NCBI RefSeq assembly: GCF_947490095.1
Contig: NZ_CANLFS010000004.1
Location: 62,001-126,000, forward strand
Length of the DNA stretch: 64,000 nucleotides
Direction: 5' to 3'
Origin: an uncultured Halomonas sp.
GTDB taxonomy: Bacteria; Pseudomonadota; Gammaproteobacteria; Pseudomonadales; Halomonadaceae
The notes below the pieces were generated by a model. The model searched no databases. It was not told where the DNA came from and worked only from the letters and a program-made list of their open reading frames with translations. The position numbers and the translations under genes were made by a program. Every line of letters starts with the position of its first letter. Positions within the stretch are counted from its first letter, which is position 1. Positions 8,060 to 16,213 of this stretch are shown here, piece after piece.

Positions 8060-8980
8060 ATGATCCAGCGCAGGAGTTCGCCCATGGGGCAGCCCGGGGA
8101 CGCCGATCTACGACTCTTGCGGATCTACCGCAAGGTAGTGGAGTGCGGGGGATTTTCTGCTGCCGAGGTGGCACTTGGCATCAGCCGGGCCGCCATCAGC
8201 ATGGCCATGAACGACCTGGAGACGCGGCTCGGCCTGCGCCTCTGTCAGCGCGGGCGCAGCGGCTTCGCCCTGACCGACGAGGGTGCCGAGGTCTACGAAT
8301 CGACCCTGCGGCTGCTCGCCGCGGTGGAGGGGTTTCGCACCCGTGTCAACGGCCTGCATGCCCAGCTGAAGGGCGAGCTCAATATCGGCATCACCGACAA
8401 CCTGGTGACGATGCCCGAGATGCATATCACCGATGCCCTCAGCGCGCTCAAGGAACGCGGCCCCGAGGTGCGCATCAATATTCGCATGATCCCTCCCAGC
8501 GACATCGAGATGGCGGTACTCGATGGTCGACTCCACACCGGGGTGATTCCCGATATCAAGGTGCTACCGGGGCTGCATTACCTGTCGCTCTACGCCGAGG
8601 AATCGCGCCTCTACTGCTCCAGCGAGCATGCGCTGTTCGATGTAGAGAGCCTCGACGAGGCGACCCTTTCCGACCATGATGCCGTGGTGCCCGCCTACGC
8701 CCAGACGCCCGAGATCAAAGAACTTCATGAACCGCTGAAGGAGGTCGCCTCGGCCAGCGATCGTGAAGGCATCGCCTTTTTGATCCTGTCCGGACGCTTT
8801 ATCGGCTATCTGCCGACCCACTACGCCGAAGGCTGGGTTCGTGAAGGGCGCATGCGCGCACTATGCCCCGAGCGCTGGCGCTACTGCACCCGCTACAGCG
8901 CCATCACACGCAAGGGCGCCCCGCCCAACTTGGTACTGGAGAGCTATCTCGAGGAGCTGACCCGGCTGGTGCAGGAATAG
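8060..8980 (+). CDS. LysR-family transcriptional regulator
   Basis: 306-residue LysR regulator. The winged HTH lies around residues 15-75 (DLRLLRIYRKVVECGGFSAAEVALGISRAAISMAMNDLE, here split only by sequence), followed by a LysR substrate-binding domain (from about 100). The HTH contains RAAIS in place of the more common QPAIS. ATG 8060 has GAGGAAG eight bases upstream. It is divergent from the beta-alanine aminotransferase and mmsA, with a dyad operator candidate between them, so it probably controls that pathway. The effector is unknown. Confidence 0.88.
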   Translation: MIQRRSSPMGQPGDADLRLLRIYRKVVECGGFSAAEVALGISRAAISMAMNDLETRLGLRLCQRGRSGFALTDEGAEVYESTLRLLAAVEGFRTRVNGLHAQLKGELNIGITDNLVTMPEMHITDALSALKERGPEVRINIRMIPPSDIEMAVLDGRLHTGVIPDIKVLPGLHYLSLYAEESRLYCSSEHALFDVESLDEATLSDHDAVVPAYAQTPEIKELHEPLKEVASASDREGIAFLILSGRFIGYLPTHYAEGWVREGRMRALCPERWRYCTRYSAITRKGAPPNLVLESYLEELTRLVQE

Positions 8981-9068
8981 TCGGAGGACGCTGCGCTCAC
9001 CTGCCCCGACTCTGTGACTCGGCTGGTCTAGCGCCAGGGCGCGCCAACGAAGCATACAGAGCCAGCCA

Positions 9069-9977
9069 TTACGCCTGCAGCGCGGAGGCGGAGGCGGCGG
9101 CATCCAACAGATGGTTGACGAAGTGGCGTACCTTGGCCAGCTCGCCCAGATGCTCGGGATAGACGAGATAGTAGGCATTAGGGCCGTCGAGGACTGCTGG
9201 CCAGGCGGGCACGAGGGCGCCCTGCTCCAGCTCATGCAGAATCATGAAGCGAGGAACCAGCGCTAGGCCGCCACCGGCCATGACAGTGCCGATCAGGGTT
9301 TGGAAGGTTTCGAAGCGGATACCGTGATAGCTCTTGTCGGTGCTGGTCCCCTGATCGGCGAACCAGCGGTGCCAGGCATCGAGACGGGTCGATAGGTGCA
9401 ATAGCCGACAGTCGGCCAGGTCGTCGGGAGAGGTCAGCCGTCGACGAGCCAGGTAGCCGGGAGCCCCCACCGCTACCACCTCTTCGTCGAACAGCTTGTG
9501 ACACTCGAGATTGGGCCAGCTACCGTGACCGTGGAAAACCGCCACGTCGATGCCGCTGTTCTCCAGGTCGAAGGTCTCGACACGCTCGGTCAGGTGCAGG
9601 GTAATGCCGGGATGAGCCGTGAAGAAAGCCGGCAGGTGCTGTGCCAACCAGCGAGTACCGAAGGTAGGTAGAGTGGTGACATTGAGCACCTCTCCATGGC
9701 CGCTGTAGGTCATGATGGCGTTGGCCGACATCTCGAGATGCGCCAGAATCTTGCGGACCTCGGTCAGGTAGAGCGAGCCCTCCGGGGTCAGTACCAGCGT
9801 CCGCCGCAGCCGCCTGAACAGCTTGTGCTGCAGATAGTCCTCGAGCTGCGCCACCTGCTTGCTGATGGCGCTCTGGGTGATACTCAGCTCGTCCGCCGCC
9901 CGGGTAAAGCTCAGATGCCGAGCGGCGGCTTCGAAGCACTGCAGAGTAGTGGTCGAGGGTAGATGGCGAGCCTTCAT
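9069..9977 (-). CDS. LysR-family (GcvA-like) transcriptional regulator
   Basis: 302-residue LysR regulator of the GcvA-like subgroup. It has N-terminal HTH LPSTTTLQCFEAAARHLSF with SITQSAISKQVAQLEDYL, then a periplasmic-binding-protein-like effector domain with GIDVAVFHGHG and the late motif TVMAGGGLALVPRFM typical of the group. Start chosen at ATG 9977 because GGAG lies nine bases upstream; an in-frame start ten codons earlier lacks one. It is last in the minus-strand series binding protein - TRAP permease - regulator, and a T-N11-A palindrome lies in the divergent promoter at 13288. It likely controls the TRAP transporter and the aminotransferase-hglS unit. Confidence 0.88.
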   Translation of the reverse strand: MKARHLPSTTTLQCFEAAARHLSFTRAADELSITQSAISKQVAQLEDYLQHKLFRRLRRTLVLTPEGSLYLTEVRKILAHLEMSANAIMTYSGHGEVLNVTTLPTFGTRWLAQHLPAFFTAHPGITLHLTERVETFDLENSGIDVAVFHGHGSWPNLECHKLFDEEVVAVGAPGYLARRRLTSPDDLADCRLLHLSTRLDAWHRWFADQGTSTDKSYHGIRFETFQTLIGTVMAGGGLALVPRFMILHELEQGALVPAWPAVLDGPNAYYLVYPEHLGELAKVRHFVNHLLDAAASASALQA

Positions 9978-10067
9978 AGACGCCGACTCCAGCGTAAAAA
10001 GGGCCATTCTACCCTAGACGATCAACGCGCACAGATACCCCGCCACCGTAGCCGCGGGGCGTCTGTA

Positions 10068-12031
10068 TCAGGCCAGGGCGCCGTCTCGAGGCTGCTCAGG
10101 ACGACGTGACTGCCACCAGGCCAGCAGCGCCAGCGCCATCAGTCCCAGCGTGCTGGTAATCGGCTCCGGTGCCACCATGGCGAGGCCGGCCACCAGCAAC
10201 ACCAAGCGCTCCCAGACCAGGGTATCGCGCACGAAGTAGCCCATCAGGGCCGCACTCACCCCGACCAATCCCACCAACAGGAAACCTACCGCCACCACCA
10301 GACCAAGCGGCGTGGCGTCGATCATCACCAGTGCCGGATTGTAGATCAGCGCATAAGGAATGATGAAGGCGCCAATCGCCAGTTTGAGCGCGGTAACCCC
10401 AGTCTTCATCGGGTTAGCACCGGCGATGCCCGCCCCGGCGTAGGCGGCCAGACACACCGGTGGGGTGATATCGGCCACGATACCGAAGTAGAACACAAAC
10501 AGATGCACGGCCATGGGTGCCAGGCCAAACTCGTTGATCAGAGCCGGTGCTGCGATGGTGGCGGTCACTACATAGTTGGCGGTGGTCGGCAGCCCCATGC
10601 CCAGTACGATGCAGGCCAGCATGGTGAAGATCAGCGCCAGGATCAGGGTACCGTCGGCAAGGCTGATGATACCGGCGGCAAACTTGGCGCCAAGGCCGGT
10701 CATGCCCACCACCCCGGCGATGATACCGGCGGTAGCCACGGCGGCGATCACCGGCAACGCCACCCGGGCGCCCTTGTCGAGCAGCCGCACCAACTTGGCC
10801 GGCGAGGGACGCGTCTCCTTGCGAATCAGGCTGACGGCCAGAGCGGCGGCGATGCCCAGCAGCGCGGCGCGCTGGGCGGTGAAGCCGACACTCACCGTGG
10901 TCACGATCACCGCCAGTGGCAACAGCATGTAGCCCTGACGCAGCAGTAACTTACGCTTACTGGGAAGCTGATCCTTGGGAATGCCCAGGATGCGGCTGCG
11001 CTTGGCTTCGAAGTGAACACCGATGAAGATTCCGGTGAAATACATCAGTGCCGGAATCAGTGCCGCATACATGATCTCGCGGTAAGAGACCCCCACATAC
11101 TCCACCATGATAAAGGCGGCCGCCCCCATCAGCGGCGGCATGATCTGCCCACCGGTGGACGCCGAAGCCTCGGTGGCAGCAGCCATTTCAGGGCGAAATC
11201 GAGCATTCTTCATCATCGGGATGGTAAATGAGCCCGACGCTACGGTATTGCCCACCGAACTGCCCGAGATCATGCCCTGCAAGGAACTGGCGATCACTGC
11301 GGCCTTGGCGGCACCACCGGTGAAGCGGCCGGTAGCGGCAAAGGCAAGCTCGTTGAAGAAGCGACCCACTCCGGTCTGGATGAGTACCACACCGAAGAAC
11401 AGGAACAGGAAGATGAACTTGGCCGAGATCTGCAGTGGTGTGCCGAACACTCCGCTTTCGCGGAACCATAGATAGGGCATGATATCGTGCAGAGCGAAGC
11501 CCGGATGAGACAGCAGCTGCGTAGGGATATGGTTGCCAAGCAGCGCATAGGCCAACGCCAACAGAGCCACTATCACGATCGGCAGCCCCACGGTGCGACG
11601 AGTCGCCTCCAGCACGAACAGCACGCCAAGCCCCGCCACAATCAAGTCCAGGGTCGAATAGCCAGTGATGCGAGCACGCAGCACCTGATCGTAGAACAGG
11701 ATCTTGTAGTAGGCGCCGAATGTGGCAACAAAGGCCAGTACCACGTCATACCAAGGTACCCCCTGACGGGCGCCGGCACCGCGATGAGCGGGAAAGAGCA
11801 GAAAGATCATTCCGAGCGCCAGGCCCAGATGCACCGCGCCCTGCTTCTGTGAGGGCAGGGTGCCGAAATAACCGGTATAAAGATGGAAGCTCGTCAGGGC
11901 GATGCCGAGCAACGATACCGCCCAGCCCCAGCGGCCAAGAGTTACTCTGACACTTGACTCGCGATCATACTTCTCTAATAGCGCCTGAGTGTCGTCAGGA
12001 CTTTTTTTTTAACTACGGCGTCTTGAGTCAC
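10068..12031 (-). CDS. TRAP transporter fused permease (TAXI type), 5' end interrupted by an A9 frameshift
   Basis: Inner-membrane permease of the fused small/large (DctQM-like) type used with TAXI binding proteins. It has many hydrophobic spans, with typical motifs ISGSSVGNTVASGSF, ASASTGGQIMPP and GMGLPTTANYV. The long frame starts only at a TTG (11912). Homology-like sequence (DDTQALLEKYDRESSVRVTLGRWGWAVS) continues upstream in frame to about 12000 without a start codon. A good start, GTG 12031 with GGAGG seven bases before it, lies in another frame. The two frames are joined by nine A residues (12010-12002): one extra A, or a -1 shift, restores a roughly 654-residue protein. Without it translation from GTG ends after 18 residues. 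Confidence 0.8.
12002..12010 (-). other. A9 slippery tract inside permease start region
   Basis: Nine consecutive A residues (coding strand) after GTG ACT CAA GAC GCC GTA GTT. In the zero frame they read AAA AAA AAA and a TAG follows at 11977-11975. A -1 shift (A_AAA_AAA) or a transcript with ten A residues enters the permease frame. Alternatives are a real inactivating mutation or a homopolymer sequencing error. Confidence 0.75.
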
Positions 12032-12048
12032 AACGGGACCTCCGATGG

Positions 12049-12081
12049 CCCCGCGACACCGTCAAAGACGGCGTCGCGGGG
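12049..12081 (-). promoter_or_regulatory. strong intercistronic hairpin between binding protein and permease
   Basis: CCCCGCGAC and CCGTC arms pair with GACGG and GTCGCGGGG around an AAA loop (14 bp, one mismatch). It lies between the binding-protein stop (12089) and the permease ribosome-binding site (12043-12039). With no T-run it is more likely an mRNA-stability element that keeps binding protein in excess over permease than a terminator. Confidence 0.65.
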
Positions 12082-12088
12082 GCGTGAG

Positions 12089-13090
12089 TTACTGAGCGAG
12101 GTCGCTCAGGTCGGTGATGCCGCTGGCATCGCGGGTCACGATCTGAATGACTTCCGGGTAGATATGGCCGATGAAGGCGACGTTGCCGATGGCATTACTC
12201 TCGAACTCGCCGCTACCGGCAATCGCGTCCTGCGCCGGCGCATGTACGGTCATGCCCAGGTCCATGCGGTCATCACGGATGCTGACCAGGTTCTCGATCG
12301 AAGCGCCGGTTTCGATGTTGGTGAAGTTGGCGTCGTCGAGGTAGTTGTTCCAAATGGTAGCCATCTCGCCGCCAAGGGGATAATAGGTGCCCCCCTGGCT
12401 ACCAGTGCCCAGAATGAATTCGCCCTTCTCCTCACGGATGTCGAGCTCTGCCACCGGATTGTCGACCTGAAGCCCCTGTTCCTCGTAGTAACGCTTGGCA
12501 CCCGGATGGATCGGCAGGCCTTCGGCGCCGTTCAATGCGTTATCCAGGTTCATGAAAGCGGACTGGGAGTGAGTGTTCTCGGCAGCCTTCTCATGCATCA
12601 GGCGAGCCAGTTCGTAGCCAAGCTCCTCACCGATGCTGTGGGTGTTACCCACCAGTACCGCGTAGGCAGTTACCGTAGTCACATCATCTGTCAGAAACTC
12701 ATAGCTATCCTTGGAGATCACGAAACGACGGTAGGCACTGTTAGCCTCGATATACTCCACTGCGTCATCATCCAGGCCGATCATACGCACGTCGCCAGCG
12801 GCTGCCTGAAGGTTTTCGATACTGCCCGAAGGTAGGCCAAGAATGCCGATGGAAAGATCGATATTGCCGTCCTGAACACCATCCAGGGCGGCACCGAAGC
12901 CCTCCTGGTAGGCGCTGTAGTCATCGTCGGTAACGCCATGGGCATCGAGGATCAGGTTGGACACCTGCTGGGTGGTGCTGGCCGGTGGGCCGATCGCCAC
13001 ATTGGGGGTGGACGAACCAGCATCGCTGCAGGCACCGAGTAGGGTCACGGCAGCGATAGCCACGGCGACCGGCATCAGGGGATGGGGCAT
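12089..13090 (-). CDS. circularly permuted TAXI-family TRAP solute-binding lipoprotein
   Basis: 333-residue binding protein of the TAXI TRAP family with its two halves in reversed order. Residues 1-21 are a lipoprotein signal ending in the lipobox LGAC (Cys21). Residues 29-208 hold what is normally the C-terminal part: VAIGPPASTTQQVSN, GNIDLSIGILGLPSGSI, DDVTTVTAYAVLVG and finally LPIHPGAKRYYEEQGL, the usual end of the family. After a charged linker (209-222), residues 224-333 hold the usual N-terminus: FILGTGSQGGTYYPLGG, LGMTVHAPAQDA and YPEVIQIVTRDASGITDLSDL. The break falls exactly at the usual DL-G-K/x-V-x-I-G junction. AGGAG lies six bases before ATG 13090. Confidence 0.88.
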   Translation of the reverse strand: MPHPLMPVAVAIAAVTLLGACSDAGSSTPNVAIGPPASTTQQVSNLILDAHGVTDDDYSAYQEGFGAALDGVQDGNIDLSIGILGLPSGSIENLQAAAGDVRMIGLDDDAVEYIEANSAYRRFVISKDSYEFLTDDVTTVTAYAVLVGNTHSIGEELGYELARLMHEKAAENTHSQSAFMNLDNALNGAEGLPIHPGAKRYYEEQGLQVDNPVAELDIREEKGEFILGTGSQGGTYYPLGGEMATIWNNYLDDANFTNIETGASIENLVSIRDDRMDLGMTVHAPAQDAIAGSGEFESNAIGNVAFIGHIYPEVIQIVTRDASGITDLSDLAQ

Positions 13091-13287
13091 GGGATGCTCC
13101 TGTCAGGGGATTAGGATGGCCTAAGGATTATTATGTAGGTCGTTCATCGGGCGCTATGCCAAAGCGGCCGGCATAAATACCATGAGAAAATGCCTTTGAC
13201 AAAAGAAATAACGGCATCTATCTATTCTTTTTATTCACCCTTCTTTCCAACCTCTCGCCTGCATAGAGCGGCATTGACTCGATATGG

Positions 13288-13304
13288 CATTCTTTAAAGG
13301 AATG
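13288..13304. promoter_or_regulatory. candidate LysR-type T-N11-A operator
   Basis: Near-perfect 17-bp palindrome CATTCTTTAAAGGAATG (one wobble pair) containing a T-N11-A core. It lies in the divergent promoter region between the TRAP binding protein and the class III aminotransferase. Best assigned to the GcvA-like regulator at 9069-9977; inferred from position only. Confidence 0.5.
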
Positions 13305-13389
13305 GGACGAACGATTTTTTTCGTTTGCGACCGTCGCCGCACACTGGTTATATCGGTGCCTCTTCCTGATAAACCGACTGGAGTCGGAC

Positions 13390-14637
13390 ATGGACTTTCC
13401 TCACGTCAGCCGCTCGCTGGGCATCGTTCATCCGCTGTGCGTTGAGCGCGGCCAAAATGCCGAACTATGGGACGAACAGGGCCGGCACTATGTCGACTTC
13501 GTCGGCGGTATCGGTGTGCTCAACCTGGGTCATGGCCACCCGGCAGTCGTCGAGGCGGTGAAGGCTCAGGTCGACAGGCTGATGCACTCAGCCTTCAATG
13601 CACTCCCGCACCGCGGCTACCTGGATGTTGTCGAAGCGCTCGACCAGTTCGTACCGGTCTCCTATCCGCTATCGTGCATGCTGACCAACAGTGGCGCCGA
13701 GGCCACCGAGAACGCGCTCAAGGTGGCCCGTGCCGCCACTGGGCGCCAGGCCGTAATCGCCTTCGACGACGGCTTTCATGGTCGTACCCTGGCGGCACTC
13801 AATCTCAACGGCAAGGTCCAGCCTTACAAGAGCGAGCTGGGAAGTTTGCCGGGGCCGGTCTACCACCTGCCATTTCCGAGCCGCGATAGCGACGTCAGCG
13901 CCGACGAAGCGATGCGTGCCCTGGACCGCCTGTTCGAGGTGGAACTGCCTGCCGAGTCGGTGGCGGCAATCATCGTCGAGCCGGTACAGGGCGAGGGTGG
14001 CTTCAGGCTGCTCGACGCCGACTTCGCCGTTCGTCTGCGCGAACGCTGCGACGCCCAAGGCATCGTGCTGATCTTCGACGAAATACAGTCGGGCTTCGGC
14101 CGCAGTGGAACACGCTTCGCCTTCTCGCACCTGGGCGTCGAGCCCGACCTCTTGCTAATGGGCAAGAGCATGGCGGCGGGCCTGCCGCTGGCGGCAGTCG
14201 CCGGCCGAGCCGAGCTGATGGACACCCCGCCCAAGGGTGGCCTGGGCGGCACCTATTCGGGTAACCCGGTCGCCTGTGCCGCGGCACGCACGGTGATGGA
14301 GGTCATGAGCGACGCCAGACTGTCTCACTGGAGCGAGACGCAGGAGACGCTGATCATCGAGACCCATGCCCGACTGGCCGAACGCTTCCCGATGATCGGC
14401 GCCCTGACCGGTATCGGTGCCATGCGCGGTATCGTTTTCGAGGACACAGCCAGCGCCAGCGATGGCGAACATCTCACAGCGCTGCTCGGCGCCGCCCGCG
14501 AGGCCGGGGTGCTACTGATGCCCAGCGGACGGCGCCGCAATGTGCTGCGCCTGCTACCGCCCCTGACCGCTGAGCCCGAGGTCCTGAGGGAAGGATTCAG
14601 GCGCCTCGAGCAAGCACTGGAGACGCTGCATCCATGA
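13390..14637 (+). CDS. class III aminotransferase (GabT-like; candidate 2-aminoadipate transaminase)
   Basis: 415-residue PLP aminotransferase of the acetylornithine/4-aminobutyrate group. Seen: LTNSGAEATENALKVARAATGR, FDDGFHGRT, LIFDEIQSGFGR with Asp230, and Schiff-base Lys259 in LLLMGKSMAAGLPL. ATG 13390 follows GGAG by six bases. It is transcribed away from the TRAP genes and followed after about 180 bp by an HglS-type 2-oxoadipate enzyme. In Pseudomonas putida a GabT-like transaminase supplies 2-oxoadipate from L-2-aminoadipate to HglS, so the same role is plausible here. GABA or another omega-amino acid remains possible. Confidence 0.85.
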   Translation: MDFPHVSRSLGIVHPLCVERGQNAELWDEQGRHYVDFVGGIGVLNLGHGHPAVVEAVKAQVDRLMHSAFNALPHRGYLDVVEALDQFVPVSYPLSCMLTNSGAEATENALKVARAATGRQAVIAFDDGFHGRTLAALNLNGKVQPYKSELGSLPGPVYHLPFPSRDSDVSADEAMRALDRLFEVELPAESVAAIIVEPVQGEGGFRLLDADFAVRLRERCDAQGIVLIFDEIQSGFGRSGTRFAFSHLGVEPDLLLMGKSMAAGLPLAAVAGRAELMDTPPKGGLGGTYSGNPVACAAARTVMEVMSDARLSHWSETQETLIIETHARLAERFPMIGALTGIGAMRGIVFEDTASASDGEHLTALLGAAREAGVLLMPSGRRRNVLRLLPPLTAEPEVLREGFRRLEQALETLHP

Positions 14638-14819
14638 TCGGTTGGTTGGCACCCGAAGGTCCTGTCGCAATCGCTCTATCCGCGCTTGCAACCTGGCTAC
14701 CTCGAAGACCCTCGACGGCCAGTCGTGGCAATCGCTGGTGGGGGACTCTGCCGGCGCTGCGCTACCTTTGCACCTGTCGATACTCACTCTTCTGATCCAC
14801 CCTCCGCGAGATAGACACC

Positions 14820-16181
14820 ATGACTCAACCATCCCTGATGTCCCCCGATGAGATCCGCCATCGCTTCGCCGCCGCCATGTCGGCCATGTACCAGAGCGAA
14901 GTGCCGCAGTACACCACCCTGCTGGAGCTGGTGGAGCGGGTGAACCGCGAGACGCTGGAGGCCGACCCGGCGCAGGCCGAACGGCTGGCCGAGGCCGATG
15001 AGCTGGCGCGGCTGGATGTCGAACGGCACGGCGCCATTCGCGTCGGCACCGCCGACGAGCTTGCCATGCTGCGCCGCCTGTTCGCGGTGATGGGCATGCA
15101 TCCGGTGGGCTACTATGACCTCTCCGAGGCCGGCGTGCCGGTGCACTCCACCGCCTTCCGTCCGATCGACGACGCGGCCCTGGCCCGCAACCCGTTTCGC
15201 ATCTTCACCTCGCTGCTGCGCCTGGAGCTGGTCGAGAGTGAAACGCTACGCGAGCGCGCGGCGGCGATCCTGGCCGCGCGCGATATCTTCACTCCGGGCG
15301 TGCGGGAGCTGATCACGCTAGCCGAGCAGCAGGGCGGGCTCGGCGACACCGAGGCCAATCGCTTCGTCGCCGAGGCGCTGGAGACCTTCCGCTGGCATCG
15401 CGACGCCACCGTGGACCTGGACACCTACGAGGCGCTGCATGCCGAGCATCGCCTGATCGCCGACGTAGTCTGTTTCCGCGGTCCGCACATCAACCACCTG
15501 ACGCCGCGCACCCTGGATATCGACGAGGCCCAACGGCGCATGCCGGCGGCCGGCATGAATCCCAAGGCCGTGATCGAAGGCCCGCCGCGTCGGGACTGCC
15601 CGATCCTGCTGCGCCAGACCAGCTTCAAGGCACTGGAGGAACCGACTCGTTTCCAGGGCGAGCGCCAGGGCACCCATACCGCCCGTTTCGGCGAGATCGA
15701 ACAGCGCGGCGTGGCCCTGACCGCCAAGGGACGCGACCTCTACGATCGCCTACTGGCGGCGTCTCGCAAGCAGACCCAAGGCCTCGACAACGCGGCGCAT
15801 CAGCGGGTGCTGGCAGAGGTCTTCGCCGATTTCCCCGACAGCGAAGACGCACTGCGTCAGCAGGAACTGGCGTTCTTCGAGTATCGCCTGACCGCCGCCG
15901 GTCGAGCCGCGGGCAGGGTCACCGAGTCGGATCTCGAAACGCTGATCGAACAGGGGCTGGTGATGGCATACCCGATTACCTACGAAGACTTCCTGCCGGT
16001 CAGCGCGGCGGGCATCTTCCAGTCCAACCTGGGCGGTGGAGATAACGAGGCCTACGCCGGCAATGCCAACCGCGAGGCCTTCGAGGCGGCGCTGGGCGCC
16101 CCGGTGGCCGACGAGCTGGCGCTCTACGCCGAGCGGGAACGGGCCAGTCGCGATGCCGTGCGCCAGGCCCTGGCCTCCTGA
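14820..16181 (+). CDS. hglS: 2-oxoadipate dioxygenase/decarboxylase (DUF1338, HglS/YdcJ family)
   Basis: 453-residue DUF1338 protein. Characterised members use Fe(II) and O2 to convert 2-oxoadipate to D-2-hydroxyglutarate and CO2 in lysine catabolism. The metal ligands reported for the P. putida enzyme (His70, His226, Glu294, with Arg74 for substrate) occur here at the same numbers: VERH70GAIR74, GPHINH226LTPR and GEIE294QRG. The C-terminal part has the usual GLVMAYPITYEDFLPVSAAGIFQSNL. It is downstream of the aminotransferase on the same strand. Residue agreement makes the family call strong; the substrate call rests on family knowledge. Confidence 0.88.
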   Translation: MTQPSLMSPDEIRHRFAAAMSAMYQSEVPQYTTLLELVERVNRETLEADPAQAERLAEADELARLDVERHGAIRVGTADELAMLRRLFAVMGMHPVGYYDLSEAGVPVHSTAFRPIDDAALARNPFRIFTSLLRLELVESETLRERAAAILAARDIFTPGVRELITLAEQQGGLGDTEANRFVAEALETFRWHRDATVDLDTYEALHAEHRLIADVVCFRGPHINHLTPRTLDIDEAQRRMPAAGMNPKAVIEGPPRRDCPILLRQTSFKALEEPTRFQGERQGTHTARFGEIEQRGVALTAKGRDLYDRLLAASRKQTQGLDNAAHQRVLAEVFADFPDSEDALRQQELAFFEYRLTAAGRAAGRVTESDLETLIEQGLVMAYPITYEDFLPVSAAGIFQSNLGGGDNEAYAGNANREAFEAALGAPVADELALYAERERASRDAVRQALAS

Positions 16182-16213
16182 GCCTGGCCTACCGCACGGC
16201 GGTTCCCAGGCTC
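16180..16213. terminator. bidirectional terminator between convergent hglS and sdaA
   Basis: Outer stem GAGCCTGG/CCAGGCTC (8 bp) and inner stem ACCGC/GCGGT with an ACG loop, spanning both stop codons of the convergent genes. No long T-run on either side, so efficiency is uncertain. Confidence 0.6.

Noticed and set aside
12089..13090. Simple duplication or fusion of two binding proteins instead of a permutation
   Set aside because: Each canonical segment occurs once, the total length is that of a single TAXI protein, and the two ends meet exactly at one canonical junction.
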